DNA of 64,000 nucleotides from Letharia columbiana (Eukaryota > Ascomycota > Lecanoromycetes > Lecanorales > Parmeliaceae): contig NW_023501123.1 in assembly GCF_014066305.1 (NCBI RefSeq), forward strand, positions 62,001 to 126,000, written 5' to 3'. Of this stretch, positions 1 through 12,465 are shown piece after piece. The position numbers were made by a program, and so were the translations under genes. The notes under the pieces are model-generated. The model was not told where the DNA came from. It made no database searches and worked only from the letters and a program-made list of their open reading frames with translations. Numbering within the stretch: the stretch's first letter is position 1; every line of letters begins with the position of its first letter.

Positions 1-723
1 ATTCCCACCGCAATGCTTCTGATTCGCGAGCCTACCGTTGTTATCTGTGTTCTCTTCTGACACCCACGACACGACTCTACGGAAGCCTCGTCCGTCATTC
101 GTTCTTCCACACGTCAAGGTGAGTACAAGAAGAGCCTTGCATGATGGGAGCGACTTTTGTAGCTAGATTATATTTCGGCCCTCTTGGATTACCAAGGGTC
201 CGAAGTAAGGAGCCATATTTTCAGGGGGGCCTTTTTTTTCCCCCCCTCTCGCTCATCCTTCCCATTGAGCCGCAAGACCTATCTCCTCCAAACCCGCGCA
301 GAGAGAAAGCTGAAATTGAAAAAGCGATAAAGTAAGGGGTTGATATTCATTAGCATCTCATTTTGAGAGGTAATTATTTCTTAAATTAGATCGAAAGAAC
401 GGTAAGAAGCCTATACTTATCATAAGCTTTACTATTTCTTCCCATCATTTACCCTTCGAATGCGTTGTTATACGGGCAAGCAATCTCAAAAGTCTCTTTA
501 CTCAGTACTTTGATATATTCAAAGTCCATATCTTTGAACTGTTTGTTACCTCTCTACAGTCACATTGTAAGGGGAAACTACCATGAATAGCAACCAAAAT
601 TTGCTTCATGATGACAAAAGCTAGTAAATCAGAGCGTCAATTCTACCAAAGTTGCTGCAAAGTGTCTCAAGTACGTGGTTAAGACCCATGCTATGCGCCC
701 GCCCTTCCAGCAGAATCCTCCGT
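1..723. other. intergenic, no gene seen
   Basis: I see no gene here. The only open frames are short and lack family features. The stretch includes pyrimidine- and purine-rich runs near 225-250. It lies downstream of the minus-strand dioxygenase gene and probably holds its 3' UTR and terminator, but I cannot point to a specific signal. Confidence 0.5.
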
Positions 724-3450
724 CTAATCCTCTTCCTCTGGGAAATTCGCCTTGAAAAGTGCCAAATCACCATCATAGACCTTCTCCGGCGCGATGGTGA
801 ATTCTCCTTTCCAGTGCTCCTCGACCGGGATATTCTCCGGCTTGATGTACCGGCCCGTCAATCCAAAGCGAAGTTTTCCCTTTGGCATAACACCGTGCTA
901 AGGCGTGTTAATAGATGTGAAAGAGATAGTGGTGGGCAGGAGCGCATACCTCGTTGTTTTTTTGGATGTCTTCACCATGCATCACCACCATGTCTCCGTG
1001 CCTGAGCTCCAAGGACAACACAGTAGGCCCGTTATTCTTGTTCTTATCCAAGGCCTTAAAGAGCGCCGTCTTGGCCTGTTCGTATTCGTCCATGTGACCA
1101 GCCTGGTAGAGCTCGTTGAGGGCGATGCGCTCCTTCCAAGCCTGAGAGCCAGGGCGCACGGGCAGCTCGGGATCGTAGTTATCGGCGTTACGTTCCTTGA
1201 ACTTCCAGTACTTGGACTTCATCCTGAAGCCCATGGTGGCTGCACCTCCCAGCGACCAAGATGCGATATCCGGGCCAAGATCCTTCTCACCGTCATCGTG
1301 CCACTGGATCTCATCAGCGTTTGTAGAAGATTTGAGTAGTACTGCAAGTATAAAGGACTTACCCCAATTGACTGCTTCTCCATGTATCCCAGACACAGCA
1401 GTTCATTGAACGGCCGGTATGAGCCATCCTTGATCGCGTCTTTGCCAGCCCAAGTCAGGTGGTTTACGGCATCCATGATCGCTGGTGGAGCCTCCGAGAA
1501 GCCTCTGGAGTCGACTGCGACGACGTAGTTGTATGGCAAGCCCTACACCGGTTTAGCAGGAATGACGGATGTGCGGATGTTAGAGGAAAACATACAAAGT
1601 TAATGCCAAAGTGCTTTGTTATCATCTCGCCTTCCACTTTTTTCGAGTTAGTACCGTGTGCGTGAACCATTTTGCGAACCACCTACCTGGGCTGTTCTCC
1701 AGTGGAAACCTCTGCATGCCTAATTTGGTTCCTTGTAAGGCCTCGAGGGCTTCATCCGCCCCGCCAGGTTGTCGGTTGATGACCTCATTTGCGAAGTAGT
1801 GAGTGATGCAGTTGCCGGGAGAAATCTCGTACGTCGCTTTTCGCCAATAGCCATGGAATTCTGATTCTGTGCGAACGACCGGTGCTTCCCACTTGTCGAA
1901 TGGGATCGAATGTCCCTCAGCTGCGAAGGCATGATCTGGTGCAAGCTGACTTCGTGGAATGATCGGATAATGGATGGGTACCTCGAAGGTGCAACCTTCG
2001 GTTTCGCACTTCCATTCGTCCCACTTTGTTCGGGAATTGCATCTGCCGCAATCACGACAGACCATCCCTTTCCAAGCCTGCAAAGATGTCTCCATCAGTG
2101 AAGCATTCAGTAGGCCATTCGGAGGAGCCGGCTTCAGCTGCAAAGGCGCTTTGATATGGGCAGGCCATTTGTTGCGCTCGTCTATGAACGCTGGGTTCCA
2201 GGTCGGAGCTTCCTGGTCCGCCTGTCCGTTGATGATTGAGAAGTTCGCGCAAGTCTCATTGAGACACATCCATCCTGCTGTGGAGACTTCTTTGCTTGAA
2301 GTGTTACAAGTGGTGCAAGTCTTGAGTGACGCTTTTGTACTATAATCAGGGGTTGGCGTAGGCAAGGACGATCCGTGGATGCCGCACCAGCTTGGCGTCT
2401 TGAGGTCAAGCATCTCAAAACGCACTCGGCACACCACCTTTCCCTTGACTTTCTCCGACCATATGTCTGTGACCTGGTAAACACCCAGCACGTTGTAACG
2501 ATGCGGCACTTTCGTGGGACAATGTGGATTTTTGGCGCCGACGATGAGTATCACAGGAACGCGGTCTCGTTGGTTATTCACAAATGGTGTGACCTTGTTG
2601 GACGAGCTGCTCTGGTCTTCAGTCTGTACCATCTTGCCAGACTTGGTGCTAGTCATTCCACCGCCGAGTCTGGTGATTACAACCTTCTCGTCCATATAGC
2701 CATAGTCGTCATTATCGTTATCTAAGAGAAAGCCGTACGCATAACCAGCCGACCCATTTGAGCTTCCCCAAGTGTAGGCACCTGACTGGTATGCCTGATA
2801 GTAGGTTAGCGACTCGCATAATGCTTGTCGCATCTCTGCCCACACTTCTGGCTGGCCTCGAGGCTTAGGACGAGTTTCGTTATCTGAATCCAGCGCGACT
2901 TTGGCTCTTGGTGCTGCCCTTTGCTTGGGAGCCGAAGACTCCAGACGTTGCTTCTTTAGGGTCGTACCATGACATAACGATGGTGCGAACAGATCAGACT
3001 CGTCGTGGCTATCAGGAAGCGCAGCGCTCCTCTTCTTCGAATTTTGAGAGGAAGATTCCGGCGGAGCTCCAAAACTGTTCTCGACCTTTACTTCCGGAGA
3101 GCTCTGAGGTCGAGGCGAAGGCAAAAGAGGGGTTTGAGAAGGTAGAGGTAGCTTCACCCATAAACTTGGCCTCCCACTTGCTCGTTTGCCTCCTTTGCGC
3201 ACAGCAGGCGCAATCTTCCTTGGTTTGGGAGCCTCGATCTGAGGAGAGTCAGTGCCACGAAGTCCAACGAGTGTGCTGCTGTATGCTAGGTTTTTTAAGA
3301 GCACGCCCAGATCAGAAATCGACTTACAAGCTCTTCTAATTCCTCATTTGGCTCAGAGTGCCCAAAATGTTGGGCTTGCTTCCTCTCGCGAATTGACCTG
3401 CGCGATGGCTCCGAGCCTGCGTTCTCATCAATGCTCCCGGTCGAAGACAT
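724..3450 (-). CDS. AlkB-like 2-oxoglutarate/Fe(II) dioxygenase with two zinc-ribbon-like modules
   Basis: Predicted member of the AlkB branch of 2-oxoglutarate- and iron-dependent oxygenases, a family that removes alkyl groups from DNA or RNA bases; the substrate cannot be told from sequence. My model has six exons: 3450-3328, 3238-1687, 1630-1596, 1542-1363, 1303-950 and 897-724. All introns are GT-AG and in phase (the first has a CTGAC branch point), giving 805 residues. The N-terminal half is low-complexity and basic. Two Cys clusters follow, each with CxxC-type pairs and a Cys-x4-Cys, and look like zinc ribbons. The C-terminal catalytic part shows WHDD (His632, Asp634) and a distal His749, which is the first codon of the last exon. 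Then comes RFGLTGRY with Arg764 as the likely 2-oxoglutarate ligand. The ATG at 3450 heads the only frame that splices cleanly into exon 2. The catalytic fold is well supported; the nuclear repair role is inferred. Confidence 0.85.
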
Positions 3451-6400
3451 GCTTTCAAACGAACAAATGAATGATAAATGTGTAAAAAGCTCGATGAATA
3501 TGACTTTGTCGAGTATCGCAATAGCAGAAGATTGTAAGAGCAAAGGGAGTCAAATGTTTGATGAAGGTCAGTGGTGACTACTGTCCTTGACTTTGCAGTT
3601 CAATGCTGAGAAAAGGAAGGGGAGATCGAATACTGTGCTTGGCTTCGAGGTCTGGTACTGTAGAAGAAAGACTTGATGACTGCTATGCGTGACTTTAATG
3701 TCCGATTCAAGAAGAAGCAAAGAGAATTATGGTCAAGAATGGTGAAGCAATGAAAACAGAAAAGACCCAACTTGGCTGATGTGCTTGAAGGTTTGCTGCT
3801 GTCCTTGGCTGCAAGTCCGATGTTGTAGAAAGAAAGATGGCTTGGAGTCGAGGGTTTCCCAGGTATATATAGTCCTCGATGCTCATGGAGCTTCATTTCG
3901 AAAGAGTAGTGATGCGTTACGCATTCATTGCGTGCGCTCCTTCATCTTGACCGACTTTGTGAATAAGACGTATACTCACTACCGTTCGCCGACTCGCCCG
4001 ATAATTAACGGGCTTGCACTGCTTCATTTCAACTAACTCCGTGAAGATGATGCCTATTCATTGTTATTCTTTGTCTCGCCCGAGAAGTGATAGGCTTACG
4101 CTTCTTCACTCCGACTGACTTCGTGAATGTGATGCGCCTTCATTGCAATCCTTCATCTGGTCCCAGAAGTGACACACTTAGGCTTTTTCACGTCGTCTGA
4201 CTTTGTGAAAGAAACACGCGCTCATTGCCATCCTTCACCTCATCTCAGAAGTGATAGGCTTAGGCTATTTCGCATCGACTGACTTCGTAAAGCGATTATA
4301 TATTTATTACCTTACTGTATCGTCTAAGAACTGATAGAGTTACGCTTCTCCAATTCGACCACGTTATGAATAAGACGCGCAGTTATCTCTGTTCTATATC
4401 TCATCTGAAAAGTAATAGAAGACTGATGATTCAATGCCATTCCTTTTTTTATCTGGGAAGTGATTGGTGATCCAGATCAAATATAGCGAGATACTATGTG
4501 AATCAGGATGTATAATAAAAAAACGGCTTTGTAAAGCAGTATCGGCTTGGAAGTTAAAGAATTTAGAAAGAAGTATAGTACCATGCAAGCGCGTGAATGA
4601 AAAACGCAAACTACAGTAGCTGCTGCACTGTCTTTCAATGTATGATTTTACTGCTTTTCCAACGAGTTTGATACACAGAGAAGGACATAAAGCTAGTAGA
4701 AGGAAGTACTGAGAAAGGCGGTAAAAGAATATCTCTGTCAAATCTCATTATGGTCTTTCATTTACTTAGGGATAGCATATGATGAAAGAGTGTACGAGAC
4801 TTGTTGGATTGGAGACTTCAAGCTTAAGAGGCTTGTGGGACGTAGAAGTGGCGTGCCTACAAGTAAAGCAAAGCTTTCCCGACTTGGGCTCAAAGTTATT
4901 CAAGCTTGGTGATGTGAAAGTGACGTGGAAATAAGTAACTTGGCAGCTTAGTTTTCTCGACTTCGTGAGATTGATTAGACGTAGAAGTAACATTAGATTC
5001 CTCCAGCAGAGCTTTATCAACCTAAAGGTGCAAGACTGTGTGAGCTCAAACGCATGAAAACAATGTTGAAATGGGATGTATAGAATTATGTTCCGGCACT
5101 GAAAGTCAAAGTCGGTGAAAGTGTTGTAGGAGTAATGAAGTGATTACGCAGAGCAGGGCTATGCCAGCTGAAAGTCAAGCTTTCCGAGCTTGGGGACATC
5201 GACGCGATGCCAAAATGGAGATTGCAGGACCATGTCGAATCTGAAAGCCCTAAATTTCCGCCGAACACTGAGAGGTGGAAGAGGGAAGTGGTTGGCAATG
5301 AAGGACTCGGTTGGCCGTACGAAGCCATCCTGTCGGAGACAGCGAATAGAAAACGACATAAGAGTGAGGAAGCCAAAGACAGGTAAGTAAGGAAGAGTCT
5401 GCGACGAGTAAGGGGAGGTTGCGAAGACTAGGATGCTTGCAGCTCCAGATCTGTAGATTAGTCCCGATCTCGGTGGTCTTAGATGAAGTGGCAAGTATTG
5501 CAAGGTCACGACAGCTCTCAAATTCCAAGCTCCAGCATCTCATGTGATGTGGAAGGAAGCAAGAGCAAAGCACAGAGGGTGGGCCTTTGGAAATTTAGGT
5601 GCGCAGGTCGTCCAATCTCGGTGACCTGGATGGTGCCGGTGTGCGAAGAAATAGTGCAGATTCCTGCTAGCTCTGCTCTGAGATTTCGAGCTTCGGCCGG
5701 TCAAGCGGTGTGAAACAAAGGTAGCACGCAGATTCGGGCCTTGTGACGATTGGGCCACCTAGGGACGACAGGTCTCCATGTCCGCGCATTATTTAAATGC
5801 TTTTGGGTGCAATAGCAAGATGTAAAGAGCTTGTGCACAACCGTGTGGGGAAGAAAGTTGTTGAGAGATAGATGAACACCTTCTGCCACGGCTGCGCGTT
5901 CAGATAACAAGATATTTCTCGTCAAAAAGACGTTGAGGGAGAAAGGCTTGCTCTTGCTTTGTGTGGGAGCTTCTTTGAGCTCATGTGCTAGACAACCTTT
6001 AGTTTTGTATCCTTTCCACTACCAGACATGACACCATACAGCAGTTGGACCTTGCGAGCAATTTTTTTTTTTAGAAGGGGGTTTTGGATTTATTTTCTTT
6101 GGGCATACCCTCATGACCCCGCGAACCTAGGCAGTTGTCAAATATACCAAACAGTGTATCGTCCCTGCGGACCAAGCAGGCGTTCAAACATGTTGATGTT
6201 GATACACGATCTAGCAGGCTTTCATTCTTGTCAGACTGGTGGGGTGACCGTTCAGCGTACGGACGAGACGACATCGACGCCCTTGCGTGGGCAACGCCAC
6301 CGGACGTTCTGTAAGCACTCGACATCCGTCGCTTGAATATGAAAGGAGTTTCCCGATGACCACGGTGAGGTACGAGGTCCTAGTCTCATCCGCAAAAATT

Positions 6401-7784
6401 GCTAGGTTGATTGTGTTGTGGTCGAGTGCTGCTTAACAAGAGGAGGGTTTCATCACGAGAAAAGCAGGGTAAATGGTGGGATAGGCCATGAACTTCCCTC
6501 TGGTTATAGCTACCAGCTCTATATGGAGACTGATGACACGTTCTTCGATGTATCAAATGTGTGGCCGAATGAAAGAGATCACGACACAGACCAAAAGATT
6601 TCATGAAACACTATAGCTATTCTGGCCTAGCGGCATCACATGACGAATTTTGCCAAGCCCTGTAAAAGTAGATCTTGGTGAATTAACTTCCTCCTATCAA
6701 CAGCTTTCGCGTATCAAACTCATCTCCTCCGAGTATAATCCTTCAACACCTGCTGATACGGAGTATGAATGCAACGCAGACCGCATAGATGAGGCACCAT
6801 CAGACCGGTGAACTCGGAAGTGGCGAACAAAAAGACGCGTTCGCGACCTGGTGTTGACAGAAGCAGTAGCGACCTATCTCGGAGCATGGCTTGACAGAAA
6901 CCCAATCCTCGTGGAAGGAGCTCTTGGACTCAAATGGCTAAGAACCCAATTGCGTATTGTCCTAGAAAGGACTATTGTACTCCCAGTCATGCAAGATCTA
7001 ATCAGCCTGCATGCGCTACCTCTCTTCCATGGCCTTAAAGTCAGCCTACCGCGTCTACTTTATGCCATCATGCTTTTGCTGATTAAATCATTTTTGGTAT
7101 TGCTGCAAGTTCTTGGCTGGATCTAGTTGTTTGCGCCGTACTTCTTTTCATGCAAAAGATCAAAGGCGGCGGCTCAAGCGGTACTTTTGCTTTGCTGAAA
7201 CGCGACGTTCTATCTCAGTCATTTTTGTTATAGAATGAGACCTGGAACGATTTGATCGGTAGCCGCGTCTAATGCATGCATTATCTTCTTCAATGTTGGA
7301 CGCCCTTCTTCTACGACTCAAATTCTTTTACAAGCTGAATCTGCCGAGCAGAATATTGTGGCTGCAAAGCACAAATACATGCGCTTTGTCCCCGAGAGGT
7401 TTCCCCTCACAGCTCATTGCAGAATCATGCAGGCAGTTTGCTTGCTTGCTTGCGACTTGTTTGTTTGCGTATTCAGCCACGTACCTTGCCACGTATCCGG
7501 ATCACTCCAGGTCGTTCCCGCCTGCATTGCAAACCGCGTACTGGGAGCACAAAAGCAGCATTCTCCCGAAAACATGAAAGCATTCCTCCACAATCACAAA
7601 ATGTATTCTTCATCGCTGAGAAACACAAATTTGAAAAACTCACAGAACATCAGAACTTGTACTGTCTGTGTATGGTGGGAAGGCCTGCTGAGTGAACCTT
7701 GCTCACCAATAACTTTCCGTTCGTCACCACAAAAATCTGCTCTCTATCTAACGGCCGACCATAGCGCCGGGGCACAATCTCATC
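3451..7784. other. long intergenic region without a resolved gene
   Basis: Between the divergent dioxygenase and Argonaute genes I find no frame with family signatures, signal peptide or spliceable exons; open frames are all under about 100 codons. The left part (3903-4440) is an 82-bp minisatellite, listed separately. From about 4830 to 5260 there are further loosely repeated phrases (AAGCTTTCCCGACTTGGG-like at 4870 and 5177, and ACGTAGAAGT at 4837 and 4979), too diverged to define a period. A TATATATAG box lies near 3863. The last few hundred bases should contain the Argonaute promoter. Confidence 0.45.
3903..4440. repeat. degenerate 82-bp tandem repeat (minisatellite)
   Basis: A phrase resembling AGAAGTGATAGGCTTA recurs at 4001, 4083, 4165, 4247, 4327 and 4407, a spacing of 82, 82, 82, 80 and 80. 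Each is followed by CTTCTTCAC, CGACTGACTTCGTGAA and TTCATTGC-like blocks. A weaker first unit starts near 3905. About six and a half units are present, roughly 70-80% alike by eye. The array lies 450 bp upstream of the dioxygenase start codon and is AT-richer towards its right end. Confidence 0.8.
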
Positions 7785-10700
7785 ATGCCCCCGAAAAAGG
7801 ACGTCCCTGGCTGGAACCCTGTGTCCGGCGATGAGAAAGCCAAAGGGGCAAAGAGGAGTAGGCGTAAGGCAAAGAGCGGCACCAACTACGAGAATTCTGA
7901 AGCAGGCCCGTCAGTATATCCTGCTTCTCTACCATATTATTTCGAGCTAGACTGACAAAGTTAGGTCTTCGACTGTCCCATTACCATCCCCTGCTCAAAC
8001 CGGCTATGGACCAGGCCCATCCCTTCAAAAACCACCGTCAGTATATCCTTCTCTCATACTCAGTACTTAAATTCCTGCTCACATAGATAGAACATCGACC
8101 GGGACTAACCAGACTCCGGCACCGATTGGTGCTCGGTATACTACACAAACTCCAGACCAGCCTGCCCAGGCAACTCCATCTTCGACTCAGCCAACTCAGC
8201 CTTTGACACAGACTGGTTCTGGTCAAGCCGGTCAAGCTTCAGGTCAGCCTGCTCAAGCAGCCGTGTGAGTTTGATCCATGCTGCACCCGATCGTATCCCA
8301 GATCGACTCAACGTTTTTTTAGGTCGACTAAGCCAACCAAAACACCTGGCCCAAATGCTTCGGCTAGTAATGATAGGAATACGGGCGAATCTTTTGCTGG
8401 GCTCGCTGCAGCCCAAATGGATCCAACTGGCGGACTACCAAACCGAAGTTTGGCTGGCTTGAACAATACAAAGCCAGGCTCTTCGACTGTCGCTCAACTA
8501 CAAAAGACTTTGCCTGGTGCGGAAGGCTCCGAGAAGAAACAATCGATCAGCGATCCAACCAATGCGGATTCAGGAGCCGAATCGCCTGAGAGAACCCATC
8601 CACAGCTTCAACCACGACCAGGCGGCACCGGAACTAAAGGAAACCCCGTCACTCTTTCCACAAACCACTTCAAACTGGCTATTAGGCCGGGTCTAAAGCT
8701 GTATCGCTACAGCATCACAGTCTCGCCCGAGGCGAAAGGAAAGAAGCTAACCCAGATGATCAAAGAGGCACTGAGTCTTCCGGAATTCGACCTTCTGAGA
8801 CCTGTAATCTTCTCAGACTTTTCGGCCTTCCTGTTATCACCCCAAATGCTCCCCGGTGATTCGTTGAAGGTCTCTGTACCTTACAAGAAGGGGGACGGCG
8901 CTAAAGACCCAAATGATGCAAAATCTTCCAACGACGACGAGATTTCAAGTGGCGTTGAAGATTCAAGTGACCCTAGGAAGTACTACGTTAGATTTGAATT
9001 CATCAGGATGGTCGACTTCATCAATGCTACAAACGCCCAAGATGGCTCAGCAAACCAGGGAAATCTACCAATAGCGCAGGATCTCGATATCGTTCTTGGT
9101 CATTACCGAAAATTATCGCCGGACATTGCCATGATCGGTAAGCGGAAAGCATTTCCATTGCGAGTTCCAAACGTGGAGCCAATTTTCCTTTCAGAAGGCC
9201 AGCGTGAGGAGAGAGCTTTGCTAGCCGCCCTTCGAGGGTTTTTTTCCAGTGTCCGCCTTGGGACAGCCGGAATCTTAGTCAACGTCAACGTCAGTCACGG
9301 GCCATTCTACGTTCCAAAACAACTGCCCTTTGTGTTCAGAATGATTGAGAATCGTCCGCAAGTCCATGCTACAAGAATTCCGGGCCTTCTAAAAACGTTG
9401 CGAGTAGAACTCACGCATTTACAACCCAAAAAGATCCTCAGGACCATTTCAGGATATGCATCTCCTGGACAAGGTAACGGCTATGAGGCTCATCCGCCAA
9501 GGGTGTCAACGTTCGGAGCTGGACCCCGGAATGTAGAGTTCTTCGAATACATATCCACCAAGCCGGCCATGGGACTGAAAGACAAAGAAAAGGCCAAGGA
9601 TGGCCGTCTGACCGCTCACAGTCTTAGTCAATGCGGCTGCGATGGCTCCTACATTAGCGTCTACGATTACTTCAAAAGGAGTATGTTGTTTTGTCATCTC
9701 CCTTCCCCCGCCCTGACTGACTTTCAGTAGAATACCCGTCGCATCAGGTCTCTGAGACTATGCCCGTTGTCAATGTTGGGAATGCACAACATCCAGCATA
9801 CCTACCGCTCAGCGCCTGCCTTGTGATTGCCCAACCATCAAAACTGACGCTCAGCTCAGACGAAACGGCTATCATGCAAAGATTTGCCGTACGCGTTCCT
9901 TGTCACAATGCAGACTCCATCAGCAACCGCGGATTCTCGACGCTTGGTCTGACAAATAACCCAAAGCTGGTAAAACTGCCATCCTTCCACAGAGCTAGAC
10001 ATGATCAAGATGACACTAACGTCGATAGGCAAGACTTGGCATAGCCATTGACCCTAAAAGAGTGGTACTCCAGGGTCGTGTCTTGCCACAACCGACCGTA
10101 ATGTTCCACGACAAGTATGGAAAGGACAAATTTGGAGAATATGGTGGAAGTTCTCGATGGAACCTGGGAGGTATGAAGTTCAGGAGCTCAAAAAAGTTGG
10201 GAAGTTGGGCCTGTCTGAACATTCACTACGGCCAACGACCTGAGCAAAAGCACGACACTTGCGTGAAGAACTTCGTGAAAGTTCTCAATGACTGTGGCGT
10301 TGAAGCATCAGGACCACACACGACTCACCTAAGCGCAAGCCAACTCAACCAATTGGTCAGCATTTTTCAGAATTATCAGTCCTCCAAGCCTGCCATCCGC
10401 CTCCTGCTTGTTGTACTACCCAACAAAGACTCGCAGCTTTACAACCAGGTCAAGCGACTTGGAGACCTCAAATATGGCATCCAAACAATTTGCGTCGTGG
10501 GTTTAAAAAATAAATTCTACAACACCGCGACGAACGACCGTGGAGAGCTCAGATCGACGCAATACTACGCGAACGTCGCGCTTAAGGTGAACATCAAAAA
10601 TGACGGAATTAACCACGTGCTCAAAAGTGACCAATTAGACTTCATCAGCGAAGGTGAAACAATGGTTGTGGGCATAGATGTGACCCATCCGTCTCCCGGA

Positions 10701-11670
10701 TCTGGACCCGTTGCGCCAAGTGTAGCCGCCATGGTCGCTAGCTCTGATAAACACCTAGCTCAATGGCCAGCTGAGATTCGCATCAACCCAGCCCGTCAAG
10801 AACAAGTCGAAATGCTTCGCCCGATGCTTCGATCACATTTAATATATTGGAAAGAGAAGCATGGATCATTTCCAGAAAAACTTCTGATATACCGCGACGG
10901 AGTTTCCGAAGGCCAGTATCAGATGGTGCTTGACGAAGAGTTGCCGCAGCTCCGAGCGGCTTGTGAATTAGCCTACGGAGACCAGAGACCTCCACGTATA
11001 ACCCTCATCGTTGTCGGCAAACGTCACCATACTCGGTTCTACCGCTCAAAAGTCACAGGTGAAATTATCAGAACCAATGAGGGAAAAGACGGCAACCCAC
11101 CTTTTGGAACTGTGAGTACATTCTTGTCTATCTCGCCCCTAGTAGTGGGAGTTTCAACTCGCAAGATCTCCAAAGGCATCCAAACTTCTCAGTGCTTGCC
11201 TTCTCTCCGCGTTTTCGTTGTTAACCAATTCTCTCTCTACAGAGATGACATCCTGACTTCCAAATTAGGTCGTCGATACGGCAATCGTGGATCAAGTGCG
11301 AGATTGGGATTTCTACCTACAGTCACACACCGCCCTTCACGGGACCGCACGTCCAGCACACTACTTCGTCCTCTTGGACGAGATTTTCAAAAACCACACC
11401 CCGGAGATGCTGCAAAAAAACAAATGCAATAACGCTTCTGATCTTCTCTACAGCATAACGCACAACATGTGCTACCTTTTCTGCCGAGCCACAACGTCAG
11501 TCAGCATCCCTCCACCCGTTTACTACGCGGACATTGCGTGTGAGAGGGGTAGGCGCTGGAACAGCAGAGTCTTCGATTCATCGCAAAGCGAGGGGAGTGG
11601 TGGGAATGAGCTAGTGAATGATGACGTGAAGGTCCATAAATGGTTGACAAAAACGATGTTCTACATCTAA
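7785..11670 (+). CDS. Argonaute (QDE-2-like), slicer-competent
   Basis: Argonaute protein of the RNA silencing pathway, binding small guide RNAs in the cytoplasm. My model has seven exons: 7785-7909, 7965-8036, 8091-8264, 8323-9680, 9728-9969, 10029-11111 and 11269-11670. Every junction is GT-AG and in phase, giving 1151 residues. The first ~220 residues are disordered, basic then Gln/Pro/Thr-rich. The N and L1 parts follow, then PAZ features around residues 450-650 (PVVNVGN, YLPLSACLVI) and a Piwi domain in the last ~350 residues. Catalytic residues are visible: Asp874 in GIDVTHPSPGS, Asp947 in YRDGVSEGQ and His1049 in ARPAHYFVLLDE; the glutamate finger is not pinned down. The protein ends in the bulky hydrophobic tail TMFYI usual for the family. 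The fifth and sixth introns have CTGAC/CTAAC branch points. The start is the first ATG in frame with MPPKKDVPGW. Whether it is the quelling or the meiotic-silencing paralogue needs a tree. Confidence 0.93.
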
Positions 11671-11969
11671 GGTATGTGTCTGAGGGCATTTTGGGATGGG
11701 CCGGAGGGAATTGGAAAACTGAACATTGATGCTGCAGAGGAGCGCGATGGGATACCAAATCTAGATTGTTGATGTTGGCGTGGGAGGTAAAATGGCAAAG
11801 CGTAGCGATGATAATGATTGCGAAGTGCAGATAGAGTTCGACATCAACGACTAATGATTCAATGCTTCCATATGCCTGGCTCATGTAGAGCGACCACAGC
11901 CACATTGCGAGACTGCAAACCCACCGGGAAGACAGCTGTGCGCCTCTCTCTTCATGAGTGCCAACATCG
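11671..11969. other. short spacer, no gene
   Basis: The sequence is the 3' flank of the Argonaute gene up to the methyltransferase remnant, with which it is convergent. I see no coding or repeat feature. Confidence 0.5.
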
Positions 11970-12465
11970 TTAATTCAGCTCAACAAGAGCTCTCCATGGC
12001 CGACTCGTGACGGCGCCGGTTCCGCAGCCGATGTCGAGGAGGCGGTGCGGGTTGCGGGCGAGGCGTGGATCACGCGGTTGTGCATGAGGTCTGCGAAGCC
12101 GGCGGCTTGGTCTTCGAGGCGGTTATGCTCGACGGTGCTGGGGTTAGTGGTGGCATGACGTGTGGGTGCGTGGGGGGTGTAGGGGGAGGGGATGATGCCT
12201 ACTCATTTGGTAGGTTGTACTCGGCGTCGGTGTTGTGGGACGATCGTTGCGCGGCAGGGGTCGCCGTTGGGAAGGACCGGGGGAGATGAATGATTGGTTC
12301 GTCTTGGGATTGCAATGCTGGCACCAAGATTCTAAAGATAAGTTTGGGGTGGACGTGGTTACCAGACCCGTTTGCCTCAGGAATCACAGATAGGGAAGAT
12401 ATTTCGCAGACAAAGGTTGGAACAAGCGGGCCGGAGTTGAGAGAGTCTAGTACATATGATGACAA
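11970..12465 (-). pseudogene. SAM-dependent methyltransferase remnant (frameshifted, truncated)
   Basis: The minus strand encodes the start of a class I methyltransferase of the kind common in fungal secondary metabolism. An exon ends with EYNLPN (donor at 12202), spliced over a 65-nt intron with a CTAAC branch point to TVEHNRLEDQ...LMHNRVIH (from 12137). About 25 codons later the reading frame must change by one base near 12051-12068 to read RLLDIGCGTGAV, the glycine-rich AdoMet-binding motif I. The frame then stops at 11970, so the rest of the fold is absent. The gene is therefore dead or badly truncated. An alternative is a sequencing error for the shift, but that would not explain the missing C-terminal two thirds. 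The upstream limit (ATG at 12465) is a guess. Confidence 0.7.

Noticed and set aside
3903..4440. RIP-affected transposon upstream of the dioxygenase
   Set aside because: The AT-rich segment has an 82-bp period and no transposon coding remains, so a minisatellite explains it better.
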